Positions 21,063-32,614 of a stretch of 64,000 nucleotides of DNA are shown in pieces. Position numbers and translations under genes: made by a program. This stretch comes from Simmondsia chinensis (lineage: Eukaryota; Streptophyta; Magnoliopsida; Caryophyllales; Simmondsiaceae), in NCBI GenBank assembly GCA_018398585.1, contig JAGTTD010000008.1, positions 28,387,208-28,451,207 on the forward strand. The letters are read 5' to 3'. The notes under the pieces are model-generated. The model was not told the origin of the DNA and made no database searches. It was given only the letters and a program-made list of their open reading frames with translations. The first letter of the stretch is position 1; each line of letters opens with the position of its first letter.

Positions 21063-21649
21063 TTCTAGGTTCATGCTACGTAATTGATTGTGATGGCTGA
21101 GAACACTTGAAACATAACTAGATTTCTTTGACTCGAGACTTGTTTGGAAGAAAACAAAGTTTTGATACATTAGCAGATCGATGATCAGTTTACTATGTAT
21201 GAGATTGACAAAAAATGGATGACTGACACTGTCTCCAGTGTAGAAGCCGACGTTGCCTAAATCAGGAACGAGCAGACCAAGATTATAGATATCTTGCATG
21301 ATATGTCTGGAATAAAAATCGATCTACTATTGGAGTCTTGTCATGACTCGATAATCATCCTAAACCTCTGCCGCCCGTTCCAGTAGCTGCCTCTGTTCCA
21401 ACCACTGGTGTGATTTCATCGGCTACCTCTCCATATCAGTTTAATAATCGATTGTCTAAAACTTATTTCCCTTGTTTTTTGGAGGGGACTGGAGTTAAGA
21501 ATTGGATATGGAAATATGAGAAATTTCTTGCTCGAGATCATATACCGGATTCCACCAAAGTTTAGCTCACATCGATGCATCTTGAGGATGATGCTCTTGA
21601 ATGGCATTGGGTGTACCTTAAAACCCTAACACAATCAATTTACGAGATT

Positions 21650-22185
21650 TTGTGGTCTGATTATTCTCTCTTATTAATTCACTGATTTGGTGATGTTCAT
21701 AAGAATCCTATGGCTAATTTGATGAAATTACGACAAACTAGTAGTGTCTTGGAATACCAAGCCCGATTTGAACAACTTGTACCTCGTTTAAGCCTTTCGG
21801 AGAATTATTTGGTTTCGTGGTTTGTTACTGAGTTAAAGGACTCGATTCAATATCCTGTAACAATGTGTCAACCACAAATCTGCATCGAGCTATGACATTG
21901 TCACATTTACAAGAAGCTTATTTACATACCACTACACGCTTAGTTTCGAGTGGTTATTCTCGTTTGGTATCATTTCGTACTGCTGTTGCCACTACATTGA
22001 GTCCCTTTGGGTTGATTATGCATTCTTCAACCGATTTAAGGACCGCGTCTTGCAGTATTGAGCATGAGGGGCACATTTTATCTGCGGTCGAGATCGAGGA
22101 TCGTAGAGAAAAAGGTCTTTGCTTCTTTTGTAATGAAACCTTCATCCCGAGCCACATGAAAGCTTGCAAAGTCAAGAACCCTTAG
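21650..22185 (+). pseudogene. Gypsy Gag, C-terminal half (broken)
   Basis: The frame MANLMKLRQTSSVLEYQARF with EQLVPRLSLSENYLVSWFV (21710-21895) is the conserved retrotransposon-gag helix region. A frameshift leads into 21865-22185, which ends with the knuckle CFFCNETFIPSHMKAC, KVKNP and a stop, like the copy at 1-312 (Gly of PGH replaced by Ser here). Upstream Gag from about 21100 is recognisable only in fragments. Confidence 0.75.
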
Positions 22186-22199
22186 TTACAAATGATTGT

Positions 22200-22680
22200 A
22201 GGTACTGTTGAAGACTTCGAAGATGATGAACTAGATGGATTACCTATTAACCCGGGCGATACCACAGTAGGGAATATGCCCCAAATTTCATGCAATGCTT
22301 TGGCGGGTGCTTCTTCTTATAGCACGACGCGAATTATAGGGTATCATCACCAATGACCACTTCACATTCTTGTGGATAGTAGTAGCACAAATAATTTTCC
22401 CAATTCGAGAACGGCGCGTCGGTTGCGCTGTGTTCTGATCTCCATTTCGACAATGTCAGTGGTTGTGGCCAATGACAATAAGCTACAATGTTTAGAGATA
22501 TGCCGTGGGATTTGTTGGAGAGCTCAAGGACATGATTATTTTGGCGACGTCTTGCTGATAGCTCTGGGTGGTTGTGACATTGTTTTGGCGGTCCAATGGT
22601 TATCTACCCTCGGTTTAATTTCATGGGACTTTGATTGTTTGCAAATGAAGTCTCATTGGCAAGGCCAAAAATGACTCTTA
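22200..22680 (+). pseudogene. Gypsy protease (broken)
   Basis: The active-site motif is altered to HILVDSSSTNNF at about 22360-22395 (DSG to DSS), with a stop just upstream. The end of the domain is LGGCDIVLAVQWLSTLGLISWDF near 22565-22635, close to the matching part at 690-760. Confidence 0.7.
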
Positions 22681-22919
22681 CGTGGCATTCCTCACTCTTT
22701 TTGTAGTGTTGGCAAGAAATATTTACATAAAATTGCTATTATGAGTCCTTCTATTCATTCTATTCTTGTACCTTGTGATTCACTTATGACGATACGAGCC
22801 CCGGCTTCTACCGAGAGTTCAGTCATTGTCATGGACGCAGTGTAGGGTTATTTAAATACCTTGCTATAGGAGTTTCATGTCACATATGAGGATCCTCATA
22901 CTCTTTCTCCCCTTTGGCC

Positions 22920-23345
22920 ACAATTTGATGATTGCATTGTGCTTAAACCGAGTGAAGATCCGGTAAATATTCATCCTTATTGTTACCCTTTGTGGAAAAA
23001 GATGCTATGGAGAAGATGGTGTGTGGATGCTTGAGACGGGCATTATTCGCAATCATAATAGTCCCTTTCCATCGTCCATCATCCTTTTCAAGAAAAAGGA
23101 CGGTACTTGGCACATGTATGTCAACTATCACGAATTAAACCACAAAACTATAAAAGACAAGTTTCCGATTCTGTTGGTTGAGGAATTATTGGACGAATTG
23201 TGTGGTTCTGTAGTTTTCTCCAAATTTGATCTTCGACGTGGTTATATAGAAAACCGCTTTCCGAATGCATCAAGGTCACTATGAATTTTAAGTAATGCCA
23301 TTTAGTCCTACAAATGCCCCGGCAACGTTTCAAAGGTTGATGAAT
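22920..23345 (+). pseudogene. Gypsy reverse transcriptase, N-terminal half
   Basis: The frame from 23021 reads IIRNHNSPFPSSIILFKKKD, GTWHMYVNYHELNHKTIKDKF and VFSKFDLRRGY, the fingers and first palm motifs of gypsy RT. It degrades at about 23280 (a short readable bit, MPFSPTNAPATFQRL-like, to 23340). The catalytic YxDD half and RNase H are missing; a T-rich tract (about 23380-23404) and then integrase-like sequence follow. Confidence 0.75.
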
Positions 23346-23479
23346 GTGATATTTTAGCTGTTTTTATGCAAGTTCATACTCCTTTTTTTTTTTTTTTTTT
23401 TTTTCTTTTATGACATCTTGGTATTATACTACCATGGCAATAGCTGTATCATGTTCATGGAGTGTATGTACATATGTCT

Positions 23480-23874
23480 TCAGGGTACCACCTCCAAACC
23501 GACGGCCAAACCAAGGTCGTTAATCGTAGTTTGGAGACTTATCTCTATTGTTTCAGTTGTGATATGACATCACCGTGGTCAAATTTTATTCCATAGCCGA
23601 AAGGTGGTACAATACCTCATATCATTAGGTAATTCAATCAACGCACTTCGAAGTTCTATATGGCCAACACCCACTGCTTCGCATTCCTTATGTGCTAGGT
23701 GAGATCGAAGTAGCTGCTACCTATCGTAGCTTAGACACCCGCGAAGAGGCTATACAGTTGCTAAAGCATCACCTTTGTCACGCCCAACTCCTTATGAAGC
23801 AATTAGCCGATTCCCATCATTTGGAACGACAGTTTGCTATCAGGGATTCGATATCCCTTAAGCTCCAACCATTC
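23480..23874 (+). pseudogene. Gypsy integrase fragment before the copia insertion
   Basis: The piece near 23490-23560 matches the integrase core end (YHLQTDGQTKVVNRSLETYL). 23640-23870 gives the region after it (EEAIQLLKHHLCHAQLLMKQLAD) and LKLQPF at the very end, where the copia element enters. Stops occur between. Confidence 0.75.
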
Positions 23875-24464
23875 TATTGGGGTAGGTCTAGACACCTAAA
23901 TCCGAATTCAATTGATCAATCAAGCCAATATTAATGGCAGATATAAATCATAGGGCACACCAATATCACCAAATATCAACAAGTGAAATAAATATGCAGA
24001 AAATTGAATCAACACCAGGTATAACATAGAAAACCCTCCATAGTAGTAGGGAAAAACCACGGGGCAAACCAACAGCAAAATCCACTATAGAAAATAGCAA
24101 TTACAACATTTATGGTTTCAATATGTCTGCCGTAGCTTGAAACCTACAAGTAATTTGAGCGATACAAGGATTACTTCCTCAGGTCCAAGAACTATTGATT
24201 CTCCCGATCAATTAACTCCAATCAATGCGTAGAAAACCCTCTCCAAATTGCTTTAAGATTAATCCCCGATCTTCACCGAAAATATCAGAGTTTGGTTGAT
24301 GTATTGCTGCAGCCGCAACTCTCTCTCTCTCATCGATTTTCGCTGCCGTCACTTTTCTTCATATATATATATATATATATGTATGTATATATAAGGAACA
24401 CTAATACTTATTTAATGGGCCACAAACACATGGGTTGGACCACAGTATATTTATGTACCTAACA
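23875..24464 (-). repeat. 3' LTR of the 23875-29026 copia
   Basis: About 590 bp. It shares long blocks with 28440-29026, such as aagccaatattaatg, gagcgata-aaggattacttcctcagg and gggccacaaacacatgggttgga. It contains a TA microsatellite at 24359-24392. Confidence 0.88.
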
Positions 24465-24786
24465 AATCTCCCCCTTCAGTCCACTACAAGGAGGAGAGAA
24501 CTTTGTATCAAGCTACTTAAAATCCATATCAGCCATCCTAGTGCAAGGTCCAACTTGCCATTTGGTACCACCTTAGTCAACTTATCAGCCATATTCTTGT
24601 CAATGTCAATCTTCTTCAGCAACAACAACTTTTCTTCAATAACATAATGCAACTAATGATATCTTACATTAAGGTGCTTTGTGCAGGTATGGTACATAGA
24701 ATTCTTACTCAGGTCCATTACACTCTGACTGTCACAGAATACCATATACTCTTTCTGTTTCAAACCTAACTCTTGAAGAAACTTCT

Positions 24787-25990
24787 TCACCCATAACATT
24801 TCCTTCCCTGCTTCAACAACAACAATTTATTCAGCTTCGGTAGTGAAGAGAGCAACAAACTTCTGCAACCTAGACCGCTAAGATACTGCTCCCCTACAAA
24901 AGTGAACAAATAACCTAAAGTAGATTTCCTACTATTTAGCCACACTAAAATCAATATACCCTTCAAGAATCGATCCTGAGCCTCCAAAACTCAAACACTG
25001 TTTCGAAGTATCCAGTAAATATCTGAAGATCCACTTCACTGCTACCCAATGAACGTTCCCTAGATTTGACAAAAACTTGCTCGCAGCACCCACAACATGA
25101 GCAATATGTGGCCTCGTGCAAACCATGGCATACATCAAAGACCCAACAACAAAAGAATAAGGAGCATAAGACATCTCTTCTTTCTCTTGCTTGTTCACAT
25201 GACAGGACTATTTACTCAATTTAAATTGCAAGACAAGAAGTGTGCTAACTAGTTGAGCACTCTTCATGTTGAATCTTTCAAGATCCTGGTCAACATATTT
25301 TTCTTGTTACAACCACAACTTTCCAGCCTCTCTATCACGAGTAATATCCATACCCAAAATCTGGTTCATTGGACTAAGGTCTTTCATTTCAAAAGACTTT
25401 GACAACTCCTCTTTCAGTTTTTGAATCATATCTGCATCTTGACCAACAATTAGCATGTCATCAACATAACGCAGTAAAATAATGAAATTACATCTTGAGA
25501 ATTTTCAGATATACACGTAATAATCTACAGCTGTTCTCTTATACCCTTGACCTACCATGAAAGAGTCAAACTTCTTGTACCACTGTCTAGGAGCCGGTTT
25601 CAAGCCATATAAGCTCATTCTCAATCTGCAGACCAAGTGCTCTTTACCCTGTATTTCATATCCTTAGGCTGATTCATGTAGATATCCTCTTGCAAGTCAC
25701 CATGCAGAAATGCAATCTTCACATCTAACTATTCAAGCTCAAGGTTCATACTAGCTGCTTTACCTAGTACCACTCGAATTGAACTTATCGACACAAATGG
25801 AGCAAAGATCTCATCAAAGTCAATTCCTTCTGATTGAAGCCTTTCACCACCAAACGGGCTTTATGTTTCACAACTTGATCCCCATTCTTTTTCAGCTTGA
25901 AGATCCACTTATTCTGAAGTGTTTTTCTGCTTTTAAGAAGATCAACTAGCTCATAAGTTCCATTCTTCTTTACAGAATTCATCTATTTGT
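24787..25990 (-). pseudogene. Copia RT and RNase H (broken)
   Basis: From the N-terminus: NGTYELVDLLKSRKTLQNKW and KHKARLVVKGFNQKE (25785-25982), then a decayed stretch with the catalytic box RYVDDMLIVG at about 25446-25475, then YSFVVGSLMYAMVCTRPHIA and WIFRYLLDTSKQCLSF (25198-24932), then the RNase H end to 24787. Several frame changes. Confidence 0.8.
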
Positions 25991-26355
25991 CCATGGCTTT
26001 GACCCAGTTATCCTTGTCTTCATGAGTTTGTACTTCTTGGTAGCTCTCTTCCTCCCCCTCATCAGTAAGACAAATATAATCAGAATTGGAATATCTTCGG
26101 TGCTCTCCATCAGACGTTCTCAACTAAGGCTTAGCAATCACTGGTTCCGGGGCTGGCTCTCCTTGCTGAACACCATTTGTACCTGGAGCATCATCAACTG
26201 CAACTGACTCACTATCATTCCCAAGTTCTGTCTCATCCTAAACCTGCTCTTCATCTGTAGCACCTGATGAAGATGAAATCAGTGTAGTATCATCAACACC
26301 ACTAGGAGCACATGTAGTCTTCTCTGACTTGTCAAAATTGGTCATGTTCTCATGT

Positions 26356-27418
26356 TCATGAAATGCGACATATCTGCTTCTCATAATCCCTTTCATCACG
26401 GGATGCCATATCACCATATCCTATAAATATCCATGGAGTGGCTTTACTATCAAGCTTGGATCTTTGTTCCTTTGGCACATGCATGAAGGTTTTGCATCCA
26501 AACACCTTCAAATGAGAATAAGAAACGTCTTTCCCAATCCACACTCTCTCTAGAATGTCAACATTTAAAGGAACTGATGGACCTTTGTTGATTATGTATA
26601 CAACAGTATTCACAACTTCACCCCAAAATGCCGTAGGCAGCTTCAACATTCTGAGCAAACATCTTGTTTTCTCCACAATGGTTTTATTCATCCTTTTTGC
26701 GGTGCCATTATGCTGGAGAGTACCTGGTTCTATTTTTTTATGGTGAATCCCGTGCTTCTTACAATACCTCACAAACCTTGGTTAATGTATTCTCTCCTAT
26801 TGTCAATTTGGAGACACGTCAGCAACATCCTTGTCTGTCTCTCCACCATGACGTTAAACTGCTGAAAGGCTTCAAATACATGGCTTTTAGATCTCAACAA
26901 AAACACCCAAGTTTTTCTTGAAGTATCATCAATAAAAGTAAAAAAAAACATCGATTTCCTCTTAGAGACTCCACCTCTATAGGACCACATACATCAGAAT
27001 ATATCCATTCAAGCTTACTTTGTTCTCGTTTCAATTGTTGACCAAAACTGACTCTATGTTGCATGTCTAATAAACAATCATCACAAGGGATCAGTGACTT
27101 ACCTTCAAGTGAAGGACTGAGGGACTCTTTAGCCAATATCTGTAACCCTTTCTCACTGGCATGAGCTAGCCCTATGTGCCACAAATTCGAGGAAGTATCA
27201 TCCTCAACCGTGTTCAATTCACCACCACACACTGTCACATGTTTTTTGTATAAATGACAACAAAGCTTTCCTCTGGCTATCATCAGTGACCCCTCGGTAA
27301 GCTTTAATTTTCCATCACCAAGATGATGTGTATAACATTCTTTGTCTAGAACATTCAAAAATATTTGATTAAGGCACAATTCAGGAATATGTGGCACATG
27401 TTTAGAGTAACAGTGCAA
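26356..27418 (-). pseudogene. Copia integrase (broken)
   Basis: The HHCC zinc region reads LWHIGLAHASEKGLQILAKE and CDDCLLDMQHRVSF near 27060-27200 (first His-Gly region intact). The core gives LEWIYSDVCGPIEVESLRGN (first Asp), then a frame change, IDDTSRKTWVFLLRSKSHVF, LQIDNRREY (second Asp), another frame change, and LQHNGTAKRMNKTIVEKTRC with Lys where the catalytic Glu is expected. The end FWGEVVNTVVYIINKGPSV and SYSHLKVFGCKTFMHVPKEQ follow. It matches Tnt1-type copia integrase in wording. Confidence 0.82.
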
Positions 27419-28400
27419 CCAATACTAGCCTGTACACGGATATCTCCAATCCCAATGATCTTAGTAATACTGTTGTTGCCCATTATTACAGTACCAAAGT
27501 CACCTGCTTTATACGTAGAAAAATATTCTTTCCTTGGAACATGATGATAAGAAGCATCAGAATTAACAATCCATTCAACATCAGGATCACGTATATGATT
27601 GCACTCACCCTGAGCACAAAACAATGTTACCTGGCCAGTCACTGTAGCTATAGTCTTCTTATCATCTGCCTTGCTTTGACTGGTTTCACTTTAATGTTCT
27701 TTTTTCAGCTGTCCAGTTTTATGACAATGCCAACACTCTAGTCTATCTCCCCTAGACTTAGATCTGCCTCTGGACTTATGATGCCCCTTAGGCCCTCTAC
27801 TCTCGCTTCCTTGGTTTTGAGTAACAAGTGCCTGCCCATCAACACCGATCTCTCTTCTCCTCATATTCTTGTTGACCATGCAATCTTTTATGGCACTCAA
27901 AGCCAACTTTCCATTAGGAGTTGAGTTACTAATAGTTACCACCTAGGCCTCCTAACTGTCAGGTACAGGACTCAAAAGGAACAAAGCCTGCAACTCATCA
28001 TCAAGAGTAATTTTCATAACAGTCAACTGGTTAATAACATCCTGAAATTCATTCAATTGTTCGACCATTGATCATCCCTCTATCAATTTTAAGTTGACCA
28101 ACTTCTTAATAAGAAAAGCCTTATTTCACGGAGTCTTTCTTTGATACCGACTATCTAAACTTTGTCTCTTATGATATATAGTGAAAGACACAGAAATCTA
28201 CTCACTGTCTAATTATCCCAACAGTTTTTCTCTTCAGTTTCTCCCATTTTTATCTAACATTTTTTCTATCCTACCACTAACGCCCTCATTTGGGTTTTGT
28301 AAATCCTTACAAAAAAGCAGGTCCTTCATCATTGGCTTCCAAATTGAATAATTTTCACCGGCCAAATTTATCGTGTACTATTACTAGTATCATCCATTAT
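27355..28400 (-). pseudogene. Copia Gag and protease (broken)
   Basis: The protease region 27355-27642 has VEWIVNSDASYHHVPRKEYF, where the usual DSGAS box has become NSDAS. Upstream, 27691-27942 is Gag with a basic Ser/Arg tract (SRGPKGHHKSRGRSKSRG) and a knuckle ECWHCHKTGQLKKEH that lacks the last Cys. Earlier Gag (27943-28400) is readable only in fragments. Confidence 0.75.
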
Positions 28401-28439
28401 TATTTGCCCTAACAATGAACCTTAGCTCTGATATCACTT

Positions 28440-29026
28440 TGTTGGGGTCTAGACACCGAAACCTAAATCCGATTGAGCACTCAAGCCAATATTAATGACA
28501 GATATAAATCACAAGACATACCAATACTACCAAATATCAACGACAATAAATATGCAAAAAATTAAATCAACACCAGATATAACATGAAGAATCCTACAGA
28601 GAAGAGGGAAAAATCACGGGGCAAATTGACAGCAAAATCCACAATAGAAAATAGCAATTAAAACGTTTATGGTTTTAAGATGTTTGCCCTAACTTGAAAA
28701 TTACAAGCAATTTGAGCGATATAAGGATTACTTCCTCAGGCTTGAGAACAATTGATTCTCTCGATCAATTAACTCTAATCAATGCCTAGAAAACCCGCTC
28801 CAAATTGTTCAAAGATCAATCCCCAATCTTCACTGAAAGTGTCAGAATTTGGTCGATGTATTGCCACAGCCGCAACTCTCTCTCTCTCTCTTCTATTTTC
28901 ACTGTCGTCAAATTTCTTCCCTGTTATTGTATGTGCAGCACTTAAAAACCCCAAAATATGGGTATATATAATTTAAATGGGCCACAAACACATGGGTTGG
29001 ACCATGGTATATATTATGTACCCACA
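28440..29026 (-). repeat. 5' LTR of the 23875-29026 copia
   Basis: About 587 bp, the partner of 23875-24464. The tRNA-binding remnant gctctgatatcac lies just left of it. The right end is placed by analogy with the left LTR and could be off by two bases. Confidence 0.88.
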
Positions 29027-29031
29027 CATAC

Positions 29032-29410
29032 AGTCAACACTAAGTGCATAAATGTGCAAACTTGAAGCTCGCCGCTAAGTATTACGGCCCTTATCATGTC
29101 ATTGCTAAAGTCGGGATTATCGCATACACTCTTGAGTTTCCTCCTAATGTTAAGATTCACTCTAGATTTTGTGTTTCACAACTTCGAAGGCATCTTGAGT
29201 CAGTCATGAATGGCATTCCTGTGCTGGTATCGGATGCTCCTACTATTCGTTGGAACCCATGGCTATTTTGGATCATCATCTCGTTAAATGCCGGAATGCT
29301 GTGGCAACGCCTATTTTGGTGCTATGGAAGGACCGTCCTGTTGGAGATGAAACTTGGGAGGACTATTATGAACTTTGTATTTATTTTTCTAATTTCTTTC
29401 ATTGTGGACA
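29032..29410 (+). pseudogene. Gypsy integrase end and chromodomain after the copia
   Basis: This reads KCANLKLAAKYYGPYHVIAK, VGIIAYTLEFPPNVKIHSRF and CVSQLRRHLE, the conserved GPF/GPY module of gypsy integrases. A frame change near 29250 leads to LVKCRNAVATPILVLWKDRP and VGDETWEDYYEL, a chromodomain-like tail parallel to 940-1040. It is the missing end of the integrase interrupted at 23874. Confidence 0.8.
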
Positions 29411-29412
29411 AG

Positions 29413-29637
29413 TGATACTAAAAAATAGGTGATAATAGCATACTAAAAAAACTAATTAGATAATAGCATACTAAATAAGTGACACTGAAAAATGGATGTA
29501 ACTATAATGTAAAAGGAAAGCAAATAAATTCAAATTCTTCTTCCTCTCTCTATCTCTCTTCTAACTCTAATTCTACTCTACTCTTCTCTTCTTCTATTCG
29601 AAACCCTAATTCATTTCAAAATCTCACTAATTCATCA
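29413..29637 (+). repeat. 3' LTR of the 20790 gypsy
   Basis: It starts TGATACTAAAAAATAGG (first bases changed from TGTAAC in the 5' LTR) and shares gataatagcatac, ggatgtaactataatg and the CT-rich end aaaatctcactaattcat with 20790-21050. It contains a local duplication of aatagcatactaaa. Confidence 0.75.
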
Positions 29638-30593
29638 AAACTTTTGATAAATTTAAAATTTATTAAAGATTTCAATCATAAAATTTATTCATATTAGCGA
29701 AATTTATACTTTAACAACCACAAATTTTGATCAAAAAAACTAGAAACTAAAAAATTTTGGGGTTTTAAGCAGTTGTTTGGATTGTTTGGGGTTAAATTAA
29801 ACCCTATCAATCTAAATGCCGCGCTGTCATTAATTTTTGCGGACGTGAAAATAATAGAATACTAAAAAATTGAATATTTGCATTTAATATAATTTTAAAC
29901 ATGTAAAAATATTTTAAATAATCCAAAAAATATTTTAACATCTAAAAAGTTTGTAAATATTTAAAAATATAATTCATATATTTTTGAATGTATTAATATA
30001 TTTTAACCAATATTATAAATAATTGAAAAGTATTACAAATATTGGAAAAATATTTTAATATTTGAAAAATATTTTTATGTTTTTGGAAGTTATGTAAAAT
30101 ATTTGAAAAATACTTTAAGTATTTAAAAACAATGTTATGTATTTAAATATATTTTAAATTATTTGAAACATTTTCAAATTCGAAAAATGTTAAACAATAT
30201 TAAAAGACATTTTTTCATATTACATATTATAAATACTTATGCACATTATAAATATTTATTAAACTTTCAATACTAATATATTTTAATATATATAAATTGT
30301 TTTTAGAATATATAAACATTTTTTCAAAATATTTTAAAATGTTTAGACACTTAATATTTTTGGAATATTTAAGTATTTTAAAAAATATTTAAATTATTTT
30401 TGGAATTTAAAATATTTTAATTATTTAAAATATCCTAAAATTTTTAAAATTATTTAAATATAAATGTTAAATGTTTGTTTATTTTTAATGCTAATGGAAC
30501 CATAATAGTGTCATATTAACGTGTGACAAAATTTTGTTTGAAAAGTTTAGATGTGATATTTAGAAAATAAAAAATATATATAGGTTTTTTTCA
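29638..30593. other. Very AT-rich non-coding DNA
   Basis: From about 29,860 to 30,480 the sequence is almost wholly made of variations on TTTAAAATATTT and ATATTTGAAAAATATTT. No gene or RNA is visible. It could be an old, decayed AT-rich satellite, but no fixed period is evident. Confidence 0.45.
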
Positions 30594-31998
30594 GGGTAAA
30601 AAAATGAAAAAGAAACATTGAACTTGTGTATAATTTTTGTTAGCATTACAGTAGCAAAGCTATAAAGAAAGATGTCGTACTGGTCAAAATGAATATTTTT
30701 AGCATTAAACTGGGCATGTGCTCTCTTTTTCTGCCACTATTTGGTAAAGTTTGAAATTCACTTGGCCCATGCTAGTGGGAAAAATTTAGGTTATTTTTAA
30801 TAGAAAATATAACTAATAAAATATCAAACTATCGTTCTTTGAATTTTTCTAGCACTATATTACAAACGTAAAAAATATACTGTACTAGAGAAAATTAATA
30901 TTCAGCATTGAACTAGACATGAACGAGTTTTTTAAACACTGTATGGTGTCTAGCAATAGATATGCACTTCCTTTAAGTATTCTAATTGTCAATTCTTATG
31001 GAGAATGATGTTTTAAGTTTTTTCCTCTCATCAGTATGATGTTTTATACATTAAGGACTTTATCATAAGGGTACTTTGATGTTTGGAAATTTATCATCTA
31101 TGTAGCTGTAAAATTTTATATATACAATAAAGTTCCATGATATTTTATAGTTGTAGGTACTCTTCCTAGACCCTGCCTCGGCACGAGCTACTTTGACGCA
31201 CTGAGTTGTTATTGTTGTATTATTTAAGTACCCTAATTTAATCAAGTTTTTGCAAAAATGTGATGAACTTGGGATAAAATTTGTTCATATGGCATAGATT
31301 ATTGTATTGTGTATTCTACATGTTAGCCCCCGCTTTTGCGGAAGCCCTTGAGGCACTAGAATTGTTGTTGTTGTCGTTGATGTATTCTACATGTTAGCAC
31401 TTCGGTGACCAATTTGCAAAGTTACAATAAAAAGCTATTGGGGTTAGAGTGAAATGTATTTATCTATGGTTTAAATAATGTTCCATATTAGCATTTATGG
31501 ACAAAAATACATTGTATTATGATTGAGGATATTGGTACACATGACTGATTTATTTATTGTACAATCAATTGACAGAGTGAGAAATGGGAGGGATACTTAA
31601 AACATCAACAACTGATAGTTAGACTACCCAAAGGAAGTACATATCTGTTACATAAAAGTAACAGGCATCTAAGGTTTGTAAGCAAATAGGCAAGGAGCAT
31701 TAGGAAAAATAAGTTTATGTCTAGTTTAGTGTTGAAAATATTAATTGAGTCTAATATAATACTTTTTTTTTTTACTTTGGTCATGGAGGAATTGTTTCAT
31801 ATTTTAATAATTAATTTTTATGGATTAAAATAGCGTAAAAATTTTCCACTTCCATGGTCATAAGTGAGTTTCAAACTTCACTAGATAATGCTGAAAAAAT
31901 TAGCTCTTGCCTAGTTTAATGGCAAAAATATTTATTTTAGCCAATAGCGCTAAAAAACTTTTATAGTGAGCTAGTTTAGTGTTTTAGTTATTTTTCCC
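30594..31998. mobile_element. Long-TIR foldback element, about 1.4 kb
   Basis: The left arm (about 30594-30780) and the right arm (about 31850-31998, read in reverse) match over most of their length with indels: for example aatatttttagcattaaactgggca on the left and aatatttttgccattaaactaggca on the reversed right, and gtttgaaattcactt with gtttgaaactcactt. Extra copies of the arm occur inside at about 30835-30960 and 31715-31760. No transposase frame is present. No clean target duplication was found, so the superfamily is open. A 53-bp LINE insertion lies inside it. Confidence 0.65.
31328..31380 (+). mobile_element. 53-bp RTE LINE tail insertion, 18-bp TSD
   Basis: A perfect 18-bp direct repeat, tgtattctacatgttagc, is at 31310-31327 and 31381-31398. 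Between them are 53 bp with the RTE 3' end: gcggaagcccttgaggcactag followed by a TTG microsatellite. Its match to the RTE element end at 18534-18590 is clear. This is an extremely 5'-truncated target-primed insertion. Confidence 0.9.
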
Positions 31999-32052
31999 TT
32001 TTTGAAACTGCAGCTAAAGTTTATGTTGTTTTTTCTACAAAAGCACATTTAA

Positions 32053-32081
32053 TTATATATATGTATACATATATATGTGTG

Positions 32082-32125
<44 letters not shown>
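32053..32125. repeat. TA microsatellite
   Basis: An (AT)n run with a few TG interruptions, about 73 bp. Confidence 0.9.
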
Positions 32126-32126
<1 letters not shown>

Positions 32127-32614
32127 AATGACATAAGGGTTTTTAACGTAAAAATCTACTTTGGATGTAGGCATTTTTCATTTAGTCACCACCACGACTT
32201 TTTAATTCTTTTTAGAATCCACCTTTAAAAGTTTGAATATTTTTAATCAATCAATCGTATTAATTTGTTTGTATTCTCTTTGGGTTGACGGTTGTATCAT
32301 GGCTCCGAGTGTTGCTTGTTTGTTTCAATGTCTCCCTCCACCATTGTTTGGAGCATCCGTACAAAGTGATTGCCACGACCAATCACAATCCACTCTGACT
32401 TTGTCAGCTAGACTCCCTTTGACAAGACCATTGTTGTGGACCACCTTCAAACATGGGTGTCTCTTGATGCATAGCTTTGAACTTGGTGTGCAGTTCTACT
32501 TTGAGATCTAGGTTGCTTTTATCTTGTTTTATTTTTATTTTTATTTTTGTTGCATTGTATGCATTTTGTATTTATTGTTGATTTCTCCTCCCTCTTAATA
32601 TCAAATAAAAATTT
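32126..32614. other. Non-coding stretch before the Mutator-like element
   Basis: A 92-codon open frame at 32233-32511 exists on the plus strand but has no recognisable domain or support. I see no other feature. Confidence 0.4.

Larger units (their letters stand above)
23875..29026 (-). mobile_element. Ty1-copia nested in gypsy, minus strand
   Basis: A minus-strand element with LTRs 23875-24464 and 28440-29026 (about 590 bp each). In element orientation the ends are TGTT...CCCCAACA at the 5' LTR end and TGTTAGGTAC at the 3' LTR start. A near-perfect 5-bp duplication CATTC / CATAC lies outside (23870-23874, 29027-29031). A purine tract (minus strand gaagggggagatt) borders the left LTR and a degenerate primer-binding site (GTGATATCAGAGC) the right one. 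The LTRs are clearly diverged from each other with indels, so this is an old insertion. Integrase wording is close to Tnt1-type copia. All coding parts are broken. Confidence 0.9.
20790..29637 (+). mobile_element. Ty3-gypsy element, split by a nested copia
   Basis: A plus-strand element. The 5' LTR starts TGTAACACC at 20790, followed by a primer-binding site at 21051, Gag, protease, RT, a deletion, then integrase pieces to 23874. The copia element 23875-29026 is inserted there. Gypsy coding resumes at about 29032 with the integrase end and a chromodomain, then the 3' LTR (29413-29637). The reading across the copia insertion is consistent: LKLQPF on the left, then SQH and KCANLKLAAKYYGPYHVI on the right, the known integrase C-terminal motif. 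All coding parts have stops. Related to the remnant at 1-1307. Confidence 0.88.

Noticed and set aside
29860..30480. Possible matrix attachment region or origin because of extreme AT content
   Set aside because: AT richness alone is not evidence of function, and no defined motif set was found.
32233..32511. 92-codon open frame on the plus strand
   Set aside because: No domain, no promoter or splice context, and it lies between transposable elements. Length is within chance for this DNA.
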